DNA from: Verrucomicrobiaceae bacterium
GTDB taxonomy: Bacteria; Verrucomicrobiota; Verrucomicrobiia; Verrucomicrobiales; Akkermansiaceae
Reading direction: 5' to 3'
Length of the DNA: 64,000 nucleotides
Assembly: GCA_027491155.1 (NCBI GenBank)
Contig: JAIXWR010000028.1
Coordinates: 1 to 64,000, forward strand
A model generated the notes under the pieces. It was not told the origin of the DNA. It saw only the letters and a program-made list of their open reading frames with translations, and made no database searches. Shown piece by piece: positions 37,008-46,502 of the stretch. The position numbers were made by a program, and so were the translations under genes. Positions within the stretch are counted from its first letter, which is position 1. Every line of letters starts with the position of its first letter.

Positions 37008-37964
37008 TTAGAGATTGGCGGGAATTCCGTGGCGGAACGGGTCGGCGGGGTCAAAGAGATAATGGGACTCCCCGGTAACCCAGGCGCGGCCGGTCACGCG
37101 CGGCAGCACCTTGCCGTCGGACAGCAGCTCGACGCTCCCGGTAAAGACGGTGTCGAGGATGCCGGCCTGGCGCCAGGTTTCGCCGGGGGCGAGTTTCCCC
37201 GCCGCGTGGAGAGAGGCGAGCTTCGCGCTGGTGCCGGTGCCGCAAGGCGAGCGGTCGTAGGCCTTGCCGGGGCAGAGGACGAAATTCCGGCTGTCCGACG
37301 TCGCCGGATCGGTCGGCGGGCCGAAGGATTCGATGTGGTCGATCTCCATCCCGTCCGCGCCCGTGATGCCCTGCTTCACCAAGGCATCGCGGACCGCGCA
37401 GGTGAAGGCGGTGAGCGCTTCCAGATTCGCGAAGGTCACGGCCGGGCCCTGGTCTTCGATCAGGAAGAACCAGTTGCCGCCCCAGGAAATGTCGCCGCGG
37501 ACTTTACCCCAGCCGGGCACTTCGACCTCGACGCCGGTGGCGAGGCGATAGCTCGGGACATTGGCCACGGTGACCGCTCCGTCGCCGTGGACACGGGCGA
37601 CGACGACGCCGACCGGGGTGTCGATCCGGTGCTCGCCGACCCCGATCCTGCCGAGATACGCGAGGGTCACCGCGAGGCCGATGGTCCCGTGGATGCACAT
37701 GTTCAGGGTGGAGACGTTGTTGAAGAAGATCACGCCGCAGCAGCAGTCCGGCTCGTGCGGCTCGACCAGCACGGCACCGACCATCGCATCGTGGCCGCGG
37801 GGCTCGTTGCAGACGCTGGAGCGCAGCCAGTCGTGCTCCTCGCGCAGGCGGCGGGATTTCTCGGCGACCGTGCCGGAACCGAGGTCCGGCCCGCCCTCGA
37901 CGACGACCCGGGTCGGTTCGCCTTCGGTGTGGGAATCAATGACGCGGAGGTGCCGGGTGCTCAT
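37008..37964 (-). CDS. Proline racemase family enzyme, probable 4-hydroxyproline 2-epimerase
   Basis: 318 residues from ATG 37964. The two catalytic cysteines are visible: NMCIHGTIGLA (usual MCGHG) and SPCGTGTSAKLA. Other family blocks are IDSHTEGEPTRVVVEGG, VVARVHGDGAVTVANVPS and CPGKAYDRS. It converts trans-4-hydroxy-L-proline to cis-4-hydroxy-D-proline. It starts the operon with the deaminase and dehydrogenase genes. The Ile in place of Gly beside the first Cys is unusual. No D-hydroxyproline oxidase is in the window. Confidence 0.88.
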   Translation of the reverse strand: MSTRHLRVIDSHTEGEPTRVVVEGGPDLGSGTVAEKSRRLREEHDWLRSSVCNEPRGHDAMVGAVLVEPHEPDCCCGVIFFNNVSTLNMCIHGTIGLAVTLAYLGRIGVGEHRIDTPVGVVVARVHGDGAVTVANVPSYRLATGVEVEVPGWGKVRGDISWGGNWFFLIEDQGPAVTFANLEALTAFTCAVRDALVKQGITGADGMEIDHIESFGPPTDPATSDSRNFVLCPGKAYDRSPCGTGTSAKLASLHAAGKLAPGETWRQAGILDTVFTGSVELLSDGKVLPRVTGRAWVTGESHYLFDPADPFRHGIPANL

Positions 37965-38040
37965 GGACGAAGACCTTACCACGGCGGGTCTTGTCGTAAG
38001 AAGGACCGGCGCATCCTGAAATGGCATAGTCCCGGGCGCT

Positions 38041-40104
38041 TCAGGGAATCAAGGTGAAGCCGGACCGGTAGGTCTGGAAGAGCGACTCGACCGCTTCCTC
38101 GGAACCCGCCGAGATCACCACCTGGTGGAGCACCCCGCCGGCGCGGAAGACGGCGATCAACACGGGATCCTTACCGGAAAGCCCGGTCCTCACGCTGGCC
38201 TCAACGCCCCCGATGTTCTCGACCCGGTCGGGAGTCGCCCCCCCGGTGGACCGGTCGAGATTCAGCTTGAAGAGGTCCTTGACCATCTTGCTGACGATCG
38301 ACGCGTCGTTGCCCGACCCGCCGGCCTGGACGGCGATGTGAGTGACCATCCCGTTCTTGACCCGGTAGGCCGCGCTGCTGCCCAGCGCCGAGATCACATT
38401 CCCGGCCGGCTTGGGATCCAGGACCGCACCGGTCGGCAAGGTCCATTCGTAGCCCATCCTCACATCGCGGTGCTTCCCGCTGCGGGTCTCGACCTTGCGC
38501 AGCTTCTTGCCGGGGAAACTGAAGCCCGCCAGCGCGCGATCCGCCGCCGCGCGATCCGAGGCCATCACTTCGGCGGTCGCGAAGCAATTGAGCTGGTAGG
38601 CCGTCCCGCCGACGATGGTGGTGGCGACATGATACTCGAGCACCGCATCCTCGCCCTCGAACTTCAGGGCGCTGCGCCGGACGCGGTGGCCGTCAATGTC
38701 GAGAGCCGCAAGCTCCGTGCCCGCGGGCTCGAACCCGCCTTCTTTCAGCATGCCGACCAGGTGTTCGTGGAACCCGTCGGGATCGACCTCCTCGGCCTCT
38801 TCCGCCACGACTTGCAGGGTCAACCCGCTATCGAGATGAGTCGCGTGCAGCGAGCTGTCGCTGTTCCGGGCCGCGGCCTCGTCGCCGGACTCGATTTGCC
38901 AGAAGCCCTCGGGGCTCCGCCAGACCAGCCCCCTCGCGAAGTCCCGGTAAACCCCGCCGCGGATCGAGAAATCCTCGCCCGTGTTCCCCGCGGTGTCCGG
39001 CAAGGCTTCCAATTCCGCGCGCAAGGCGGATGCCGCCTCGTCCGGAAGCAGCTTGAAGGCGGCCAAACCCTCCGCCACCGCCGCCCCGTGGTCCGCGCCT
39101 TCCTGTTCGAGATGCCACGCCTTCATCCGGTAGCCGCGACCGCCGTTGACGAAATGCCCGAGATAGATCCGGACCGCCGGCTGTCCCGGCACCACGAATT
39201 TCCGGAATTCCACCTCCTGCCCCGCGACTTCACACCGCTGCGTTCCCAAGGACCGCCCGCCCTCGAAATCCAAAGCGTCCACCGCCGCCAGGAAACGCGA
39301 AGCCGCCGATCCCGCCACCGGTTGGGAATCCGCGACCACGAAAATCCCGAGGTCGGAGCGCTGCATGCCGATCTCCGCATCGTCCCCGGTCGCCGCGAGC
39401 GACTGCCCCCACATCAAGCTCCAGGGCCCGGATCCGGCCACCGACAGCCGGGAAACCGCGCTTTCAAAGCGCCCGTCGACGATCCGGTTGCCGAGTCCGA
39501 CGGCATCGGGCGTCTTCGGTGGCGGCGGCACGCTGACCTGGCCCTCCTCGATCGACACCGCGCCCATGAACTCGTCGAGCGAGCTCCGGTCGCCCTTGTC
39601 TTCCGGTTTCCAGGCGATGAACTGATAGCCCATGCCCTGGTGCAGATAAGTCATCAGCTCGTAATCGAGACGGATCCCCTGGATCTTGGCGGTCACCTGG
39701 CGCCGGTGCGCCTTGCCGCCGGCAAAATCGACCTCGCGGCGCTCCCCGATCTTCGCATCCGCCGCGACCTGGCTCATGTTGCTTTCGATCAGTCCGCTGA
39801 ACTCGTCGAGGCTGCCGGCGGGATAGGGCTCGACAATCACCGCGCCGTGGGTGCCGCCGACCTTGCTCACCATGGCGGACGCATCGGGCAAAAGGGCGGC
39901 ACGCTCCTCCCCGTCGAGGAGACGCCAGCGCGATCCCAGGCCCTGGATCCCGAAGCGGTAGTGCTCGTCCACGTAGGAGACCCCGCTCTCGCTCCCGATC
40001 ATCGTGGCCGTGGAGATCGGGGCCCCGGTCCCCTTCTTCTCGCGACAGGATACCACCAGCAGGAAAAGCAGCGACACCGCCACTGTTGCGACACTTGTTC
40101 TCAT
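38041..40104 (-). CDS. Large lipoprotein with repeated PsbP/DUF-like modules
   Basis: 687 residues from ATG 40104, where a lipoprotein signal (SLLFLLVVSCREKKG) begins; upstream codons look non-coding. The mature protein consists of several repeats of one exported module: YRFGIQGLGSRWRLLD, YRDFARGLVWRSPEGFWQI and MGYEWTLPTGAVLDPKP, each followed by a segment in which a residue such as FSGLIESNMSQ or HEHLVGMLKEGGF closes the unit. This resembles PsbP-like folds, but I could not verify a name. It is divergent from the regulator gene at 40235. Confidence 0.75.
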   Translation of the reverse strand: MRTSVATVAVSLLFLLVVSCREKKGTGAPISTATMIGSESGVSYVDEHYRFGIQGLGSRWRLLDGEERAALLPDASAMVSKVGGTHGAVIVEPYPAGSLDEFSGLIESNMSQVAADAKIGERREVDFAGGKAHRRQVTAKIQGIRLDYELMTYLHQGMGYQFIAWKPEDKGDRSSLDEFMGAVSIEEGQVSVPPPPKTPDAVGLGNRIVDGRFESAVSRLSVAGSGPWSLMWGQSLAATGDDAEIGMQRSDLGIFVVADSQPVAGSAASRFLAAVDALDFEGGRSLGTQRCEVAGQEVEFRKFVVPGQPAVRIYLGHFVNGGRGYRMKAWHLEQEGADHGAAVAEGLAAFKLLPDEAASALRAELEALPDTAGNTGEDFSIRGGVYRDFARGLVWRSPEGFWQIESGDEAAARNSDSSLHATHLDSGLTLQVVAEEAEEVDPDGFHEHLVGMLKEGGFEPAGTELAALDIDGHRVRRSALKFEGEDAVLEYHVATTIVGGTAYQLNCFATAEVMASDRAAADRALAGFSFPGKKLRKVETRSGKHRDVRMGYEWTLPTGAVLDPKPAGNVISALGSSAAYRVKNGMVTHIAVQAGGSGNDASIVSKMVKDLFKLNLDRSTGGATPDRVENIGGVEASVRTGLSGKDPVLIAVFRAGGVLHQVVISAGSEEAVESLFQTYRSGFTLIP

Positions 40105-40234
40105 CTCGGGGAGATCTGAGCCCGAAAGCGGCCCGCTTGTCGATTCGTCGCCGTGCAAGCCGGCGGATTTCTTCCGGACTCCGGATTCAAGCTGGCCGGA
40201 GCGCCGCTCCCCGTGCCACGTTCCGGAACCGGCC

Positions 40235-40984
40235 ATGACCTTGACCGCCCGACTCCGCAAAGCCTTCCTCGAATCGCTCGACGGCATGCCTCCGCTCGAC
40301 AGCCTCTTCGACGGCGTGCCGGACATCGTGTTCTTCATCAAGGACGCGCAGGGCCGCTACATGGCCGTGAACGAGACCCTCGCCAGCCGCTGCGGCCTGC
40401 CGGACAAGTCGGCGGCGATCGGGCTGACCGCCGAACAACTCTTTCCCCCGCCCCTCGGCGAAGGATTCGCGGCCCAGGACCGGGCGATCCTCAAGAGCGG
40501 CCGTGGCATCCGCGACCACCTCGAGCTCCACCTCTACGCCGGCGGCCGGCGCGGCTGGTGCCTCACCTTCAAGGAACCGGTGCGCGGCAAGGACGGCCGC
40601 ATCGCCGGGGTCTGCGGCATCTCGCGCGACCTCCACGGTCCGCACGACCGGCAGGAGGACTTCGCCGCGATGTCGAAGGCGCTCGACCACATCCACAAGC
40701 ACTTCGACGAACCGCTGCGGCTGCCCCAGCTCGCGGAAATGGCGGGACTTTCCGTGTACCAGTTCGACCAGCGGATCCGCGCGCTCTTCCACGTCACCGC
40801 GGGCCAGTACCTGGTGAAAGTCCGCATCGATGCCGCCTGCGAGCGCCTCTCCCTGAGCAAGGAGCCGATCGCCCAGATCGCGCTGGGATGCGGCTACTCG
40901 GACCAGTCGGCCTTCTCGCGGCAGTTCAAGCAGGCGGTGGGCATCAGCCCGCTCGCCTACCGGAAGAAGCTGCACGCACCCTGA
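40235..40984 (+). CDS. AraC family regulator with N-terminal PAS domain
   Basis: 249 residues from ATG 40235. A PAS domain (residues about 20-130; VPDIVFFIKDAQGRYMAVNE and WCLTFKEPVRGKDGRIAGVC) is joined to an AraC-type double helix-turn-helix (LPQLAEMAGLSVYQFDQRI and IAQIALGCGYSDQSAFSRQF). It probably senses a small molecule and activates transcription. It is divergent from the large lipoprotein gene and near the hydroxyproline operon, which it may control; that link is a guess. Confidence 0.9.
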   Translation: MTLTARLRKAFLESLDGMPPLDSLFDGVPDIVFFIKDAQGRYMAVNETLASRCGLPDKSAAIGLTAEQLFPPPLGEGFAAQDRAILKSGRGIRDHLELHLYAGGRRGWCLTFKEPVRGKDGRIAGVCGISRDLHGPHDRQEDFAAMSKALDHIHKHFDEPLRLPQLAEMAGLSVYQFDQRIRALFHVTAGQYLVKVRIDAACERLSLSKEPIAQIALGCGYSDQSAFSRQFKQAVGISPLAYRKKLHAP

Positions 40985-40986
40985 AT

Positions 40987-41721
40987 TCAGGCGCCGCGCA
41001 TCAGCGAGATCTCGGCCAGGCTGACTAAGGAACGCCAGAGATCCTCGCGGGAGCCGTTCTTGAGCTGGTCGATCGTCACCGCGCGCTCCAGCGTGAAGCG
41101 CCCGGAACGGGTGCGGCGCAGCGCGCTGAGGTGACCGCCGCAGCCGAGCCGCGCCCCGATGTCGTGGGCGTAGGTCCGGACGTAGAAGCCCTTGGAGCAG
41201 TGGACGACGAAGTCGACTTCCGGCAGCTCGATACGACGGATCTCGTACTTCGTCACCGTGACCGGGCGCGCCGCGCGCTCCACTTCCTGGCCCTTGCGGG
41301 CGAGCTTGTAGAGCGGCACGCCGTCCTTCTTGATCGCGGACACCATGGGCGGCATCTGCTCGAAGGCCCCGGTGAAGGCGTCGAACGCGCCGGCGATCTG
41401 CTCCGGCGTGAAAGCCGGCACTTCCTTTTCCTCCAGCACCTCGCCCTGGCGGTCCTGGGTCGAGGTGGTCTTGCCGAGCGTGAGCGTTCCCTCGTACTCC
41501 TTGTCCTCGCTCATCAGCAGGTCCTGGATCTTGGTCGCCCGCTCCACCACCAGCATCAGCAGGCCGGTGGCCATCGGGTCGAGGGTGCCGCAGTGGCCGA
41601 TCTTCTTCGTGCCGAGCGCGCGCCGGGCGATGGCGACCACGTCGTGCGAGGTCATGTCAGGGGCCTTGTCCACCAGCAGCACGCCGCTGGGAACCATCGG
41701 TCCGGGGTTCGGTCGGTTCAT
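40987..41721 (-). CDS. truB: tRNA pseudouridine 55 synthase
   Basis: 244 residues. It converts U55 in the T loop of tRNAs to pseudouridine. The catalytic aspartate is in GHCGTLDPMATGLL (D48); KEYEGTLTLGKTTSTQDRQG and FVRTYAHDIGARLGCGGHLS are the family's substrate-binding motifs. It ends 3 bases from the AraC stop and follows nrnA on the - strand, the common bacterial order. Confidence 0.95.
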   Translation of the reverse strand: MNRPNPGPMVPSGVLLVDKAPDMTSHDVVAIARRALGTKKIGHCGTLDPMATGLLMLVVERATKIQDLLMSEDKEYEGTLTLGKTTSTQDRQGEVLEEKEVPAFTPEQIAGAFDAFTGAFEQMPPMVSAIKKDGVPLYKLARKGQEVERAARPVTVTKYEIRRIELPEVDFVVHCSKGFYVRTYAHDIGARLGCGGHLSALRRTRSGRFTLERAVTIDQLKNGSREDLWRSLVSLAEISLMRGA

Positions 41722-41736
41722 GAGGTAAAGCAGGTT

Positions 41737-42714
41737 TCAAACCGCGGGCAGCGCCTTGCGCACCGCATCGAGGACGCGGTCCCGCGCCGCCGCCAGCGGG
41801 CCGGTCATGCGGATGCCGGCCGCGAGCGCGTGACCGCCGCCGCCGAACTCCATGCAGATGTGGCAAACATCGACGCGGCCGTCCTTGGAGCGCATCGAGA
41901 CACGGATCTTTCCGTCCGGCAGCTCTTCGAAAAAAATGGCGACGATCACTCCCTGGATGCCGCGGATGATGTCGATCAGTCCCTCGCTGTCCTCCGGCTT
42001 CAAGCCGAGCGCCTCGCGGGTGGCCATGGTGAGTTCCCAGTGCGCGACGCTTCCGCCGCAGTCGAGCTCCAGGGTGTTGAGCAGCGCGCGCATCAGCTCC
42101 ACCCGGCGGAAGGGATGGTTGTCGTAGATGAGCGAATTGATCCCGCCGACATCCAGTCCGGCATCGATGAGATCCGCCGCCATCCGGTAGGTGGCGGAGG
42201 TGGTGGAGGGATACTGGAACGAGCCGGTGTCGGTGGACACGGCGACGTAGATCGCGTCGCGCGTCGCGGCGGGCAGCGGCAGGCCGAGCGCGGTGATGAG
42301 CCGGTGGAGGATCTGTCCGGTCGCCGGGCTGGTGGAGTCGATGTGGTTGATGTCGCCGTAGCCGGGGTTCGACTTGTGGTGGTCGATGTTGATCCACAGC
42401 TTCGCCTTTGAAGCGGCATGCAGCGCCCGGTCCCCGAGCCGGGGCTTGGTGGCGGTGTCGAGCGCGATGGCCACCTCGACGTCGAGCGGTTCGGCCGGCG
42501 GCAGCTCGATCCGGCCGGAGCACGGCAGGAAGGCGAGATTGTCCGGCAGCCCGTCCTCGTTGATCAGGCGCACCTTCTTGCCCGCGGCTTCCAGCGCCAT
42601 GCCGAGCGCGAGCTGCGAGCCGATGGCATCGCCATCCGGTCGGACATGGCTGATGATCACGAACGAGTCGTGCGCGGCGATGGCCTGTCCGATTTCCTGA
42701 TAGCTGGCATTCAC
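41737..42714 (-). CDS. nrnA: DHH family phosphoesterase (NrnA-like oligoribonuclease)
   Basis: 325 residues from the GTG at 42714 (the ATG 81 bases upstream adds a basic, proline-rich run with no homologous look). The DHH motif blocks are visible: ISHVRPDGDAIGSQLALG, the INIDHHKSNPGYGD motif, VAVSTDTGSF, and the DHHA1 C-terminal GGGGHALAAGIR. NrnA degrades nanoRNA and dephosphorylates 3'-phosphoadenosine 5'-phosphate, a by-product of sulfate reduction. The adjacent cysH could profit from that, though truB is the usual neighbour. Confidence 0.9.
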   Translation of the reverse strand: MNASYQEIGQAIAAHDSFVIISHVRPDGDAIGSQLALGMALEAAGKKVRLINEDGLPDNLAFLPCSGRIELPPAEPLDVEVAIALDTATKPRLGDRALHAASKAKLWINIDHHKSNPGYGDINHIDSTSPATGQILHRLITALGLPLPAATRDAIYVAVSTDTGSFQYPSTTSATYRMAADLIDAGLDVGGINSLIYDNHPFRRVELMRALLNTLELDCGGSVAHWELTMATREALGLKPEDSEGLIDIIRGIQGVIVAIFFEELPDGKIRVSMRSKDGRVDVCHICMEFGGGGHALAAGIRMTGPLAAARDRVLDAVRKALPAV

Positions 42715-42808
42715 GCGATTGGGGTCCCCTCCGCGGGGGCGGCGATTCTCCCGATGCCCCGGGGACACGCAAGGACAAAGGCGGCGGCGCCGCAAGGGTA
42801 GGGTCGGA

Positions 42809-42892
42809 CGCCCCCTCCGTCGCTCTCCGAGCTATGGAGGGCAGGCCCGGCCGACCGGCCTGTCCTCCGTAGCCTTAGCGAACGAGGGGGCG
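42809..42892. repeat. Imperfect inverted repeat of the CTCCGTAGCCTTGGCG class
   Basis: CGCCCCCTCCG at 42809 faces CGAGGGGGCG at 42883, and GGAGGGCAGGC faces GCCTGTCCTCC, giving a long bulged hairpin. The right part (TCCTCCGTAGCCTTAGCGAA) is the same repeat as in the leaders at 36040 and 46460. It lies between the sulfate operon and nrnA. Confidence 0.75.
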
Positions 42893-42910
42893 CATCGTCA
42901 CTACCCTTCG

Positions 42911-42944
42911 CAAAAAGCCCCGCCGGTGAGGGCGGGGCTTCTTG
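42911..42944 (-). terminator. Rho-independent terminator of the cys operon
   Basis: On the - strand GCCCCGCC pairs with GGCGGGGC over CTCACC, followed by TTTTTGCG. It lies about 25 bases after the cysK stop. Confidence 0.88.
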
Positions 42945-42967
42945 AAATCACATTGCAGCGGATCGCA

Positions 42968-43927
<960 letters not shown>

Positions 43928-43947
43928 GGACGTGTGGGGTTGGGAAG

Positions 43948-44673
43948 TTAGATCTGGAAATCGGAGTTGCCGGAATCGAGGTGGAGGCCGCACTCGTATT
44001 TCTCGCCGTTGAAGCGGGTGGCTTCCGCGTCGAGACCATCGACGGCCGGCCGGGTGCTGTGCCAGTCGCCCATGGTGACGTAACCTTGAGCGGCCAGGGG
44101 ATGAGGCGGCAAGCCGTGATCGTGCATGTAGGACGAAACCTGCGCGTCCGGCCAATCGAGGATCGGATAGACCTTCAGCGTCTTCTTCTGCTGCTCCGCA
44201 AAGGGCCGCTCCAGGCGGGTGCTCGAATGGCTGCGGCGGACCCCGCTGATCCAGACGTCGGCGCCGAGTTCCCGCAAGGCGCGGTCCATCGGTTCGACCT
44301 TGGTGAAGATGCCGTACTGGTCGAGCCCTTCCTTGCCCTGCTCCCACAGCTTGCCATAGAGCGCCTCCATCCGCGCGGCGGAATGGGTCGGCTGGTAGAT
44401 CCGCAGGTCGGTGCCGAAGCGCTTGGTCAGCTCCTCGGCGTAGCGGTAGGTCTCCGGGAAATGGTAACCGGTGTCGATGAACACCACCGGGATTCCCGGC
44501 GCGTGGTCGGCGATCAGCTTGAGCATGACCGCTGCTTGCAGACCAAAGCTCGTCGACGCGACCAAACGGCTGCCGTAGCGGTCGTGCAGCAATTCCAGAC
44601 GCTCGCCGGCCTTCAGGCGGGCGAGGTCCGCGGAGATGATTTCAGCCTCCGTGATGGGTAGAGTGTCAGTCAT
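43948..44673 (-). CDS. cysH: Phosphoadenylylsulfate (PAPS) reductase
   Basis: 241 residues. It reduces PAPS to sulfite with thioredoxin. The P-loop-like region is ASTSFGLQAAVMLKL, followed by VFIDTGYHFPETYRYAEEL, and the C-terminal catalytic ECGLH is present. The pair of double cysteines that bind a 4Fe-4S cluster in APS reductases is absent, so PAPS is the expected substrate. It lies between cysI and cysK. Confidence 0.92.
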   Translation of the reverse strand: MTDTLPITEAEIISADLARLKAGERLELLHDRYGSRLVASTSFGLQAAVMLKLIADHAPGIPVVFIDTGYHFPETYRYAEELTKRFGTDLRIYQPTHSAARMEALYGKLWEQGKEGLDQYGIFTKVEPMDRALRELGADVWISGVRRSHSSTRLERPFAEQQKKTLKVYPILDWPDAQVSSYMHDHGLPPHPLAAQGYVTMGDWHSTRPAVDGLDAEATRFNGEKYECGLHLDSGNSDFQI

Positions 44674-44679
44674 GGGGCT

Positions 44680-44705
44680 AATAGGTCTTACAAGTCCTAT
44701 GGGAC
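44680..44705. repeat. Short ATAGGTCTTA-type low-complexity repeat
   Basis: AATAGGTCTTACAAGTCCTA then TGGGACC, a fragment of a repeat of (T)ATAGG(T/A)C(T/C)TA units, fills the gap between cysH and cysI. Confidence 0.5.
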
Positions 44706-44710
44706 CTGTT

Positions 44711-46429
44711 TCAGTTCTTCAGCGCCTCTTCCTTGATGTTCTTGTGGAAGTCCGCGCCCTGCACCGTGGCCGCGACGTAGCCGGCGCGGATCACGAAGTC
44801 GCCGAAGCGCTCGCCGTCGTTCCGCTCCTTCGCGTAGCGCTGGAAGATCGGCGCGAGCAGGCCGCGGATCTCGCTGGCATGGACGTCCTGCCGATACAGC
44901 TTGCTGAGCCGCTGGCCGGCGTGGCCGCCGCCGAGGTAGAGGTTGTATCGGTCCGGACCGCGGCCGACGAAGCCGATCTCCGAGATGAAGGGACGGCCGC
45001 AGCCGTTCGGGCAGCCGGTCATGCGGATGGTGATTGCGTCGTGGCGCAAGCCGGCGGCTTCGAGCTCTTCCTCCAAGTCGGTGATGACCACCGGCAGGTA
45101 GCGCTCGGCCTCGGCCAAGGCCAGGCCGCAGGTGGGGAGGGCGACGCAGGCGATCGACGACAGCCGCAACGCGCTGCGCTCGTGGCTCTTCGCCATGCCG
45201 TATTTCTCCAGCAGGGCCTCGATCTCCGCGCGCTTCTTCACCGAGACGTTCGCGATCATCAGGTTCTGGTTCGCGGTCAGGCGGAAGTCGCCGTCGTGTA
45301 CCTTGGCGATCTCCAACAAACCGGTCCGCATCGGATAGCCGGGCGTGTCGAGCACCCGCCCGCCTTCGACGAAGAGCGTGTAGTGGAAGTTGCCGTTCTC
45401 GTCCTCGACCCAGCCGAAACGGTCGCCGTTGTCGGTGAACTCATACGGCCGCACCGGGCCCAGCTCGTAGCCGAGGTATTCGTTGAGCTTGGCCAGGATC
45501 CACTCCGGACCGTGGTCGTCGACGGTGTACTTGAAGCGCGAGTGCTTGCGGTCGGTGCGGTCGCCGAAGTCGCGCTGCACCAGCACCACCTTCTCGGCGA
45601 CATCCACGACCTGCTCCGGCGTGCAGAAGCCGATGACGTCCGCCAGACGCGGGTAGGTCGCCTCGTTGCCGTGGGTCGAGCCCATCCCGCCGCCGACGGC
45701 GACGTTGTAGCCGACCAGCTTGCCGTCCTCGACAATCGCGATGAAGGACAGGCAGTTGGCGAAGATGTCCACGTCGTTGCTCGGCGGCACGGCGATGGTG
45801 ATCTTGAACTTCCGCGGCAGGTAGGTCTTGCCGTAGATCGGTTCCTGCTCCTCCTCGGTCGACTCGATCTTTTCGCCGTCCAGCCAGATCTCGTGGTAGG
45901 CGCGGGTGGCCGGGGTGAGGTGGGTGGAAATGTCCTGCGCCGCCTTCAACACCTCGGCGTGGACCGAGGAGAGGTAGGGATTGGGATTGCACATCACGTT
46001 GCGGTTCACGTCACCGCAGGCCGCGATGGTGTCCATCGCCGCCTGGTTGATCTCGGCGATGGTCCGCTTGAGGTTGGACTTGATGATGCCGTGGAACTGG
46101 AAGGCCTGGCGGGTGGTCAGCTTGATCGTGCCGTTGGCGAACTGGGTCGCGAGGCGGTCGGTCTCGATCCACTGCCGCGGCGTCGCCACGCCGCCGGGAA
46201 CGCGGATCCGGATCATGAAGGAGTAGGCCTTCTCGAGCCGATGCTTGCGGCGGTCGTTGCGCAGGTCGCGGTCGTCCTGCTGGTAGGTGCCGTGGAACTT
46301 CAGCAGCTGCTGATCGTCCTCGGACATCGAGCCGGTCGAAAGGTCGGCCAGGCCTTCGGCGATCGTCCCGCGCAGGTAGTTCGAGCGGGTCTTGATGCCT
46401 TCGTTGACGGAGAGTTTCTTTTCGCTCAT
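44711..46429 (-). CDS. cysI: Sulfite reductase hemoprotein subunit
   Basis: 572 residues from ATG 46429; the longer frame translates the repeat leader and another gene. Reduces sulfite to sulfide with electrons from CysJ. The siroheme/4Fe-4S cysteines are in [10 protein letters not shown] and [10 protein letters not shown], and the siroheme-binding repeats ([16 protein letters not shown] and [13 protein letters not shown]) are present. It lies between cysJ and cysH. Confidence 0.94.
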   Translation of the reverse strand: MSEKKLSVNEGIKTRSNYLRGTIAEGLADLSTGSMSEDDQQLLKFHGTYQQDDRDLRNDRRKHRLEKAYSFMIRIRVPGGVATPRQWIETDRLATQFANGTIKLTTRQAFQFHGIIKSNLKRTIAEINQAAMDTIAACGDVNRNVMCNPNPYLSSVHAEVLKAAQDISTHLTPATRAYHEIWLDGEKIESTEEEQEPIYGKTYLPRKFKITIAVPPSNDVDIFANCLSFIAIVEDGKLVGYNVAVGGGMGSTHGNEATYPRLADVIGFCTPEQVVDVAEKVVLVQRDFGDRTDRKHSRFKYTVDDHGPEWILAKLNEYLGYELGPVRPYEFTDNGDRFGWVEDENGNFHYTLFVEGGRVLDTPGYPMRTGLLEIAKVHDGDFRLTANQNLMIANVSVKKRAEIEALLEKYGMAKSHERSALRLSSIACVALPTCGLALAEAERYLPVVITDLEEELEAAGLRHDAITIRMTGCPNGCGRPFISEIGFVGRGPDRYNLYLGGGHAGQRLSKLYRQDVHASEIRGLLAPIFQRYAKERNDGERFGDFVIRAGYVAATVQGADFHKNIKEEALKN

Positions 46430-46439
46430 GGCGTCTGAA

Positions 46440-46502
46440 AATTGGAACTTGGAACTTGCTTGTCCCCCGTAGCCTTGGCGAAGGGGGATGACTTGGAACT
46501 TC
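46440..46502. repeat. Composite leader: TTGGAAC units plus RQGYGGQ-type repeat
   Basis: TTGGAACTTGGAACTTGCTT is followed by GTCCCCCGTAGCCTTGGCGA, AGGGGGATGA and TTGGAACTTCAG. It is nearly the same as 36021-36082 and lies between cysJ and cysI. Confidence 0.82.

Noticed and set aside
38125-40119. 664-codon + strand frame
   Set aside because: Antisense of the large lipoprotein gene; no coherent protein features.
44636-46438. 600-codon + strand frame opposite cysI
   Set aside because: Antisense of a complete sulfite reductase gene; starts in the ATAGGTC repeat.
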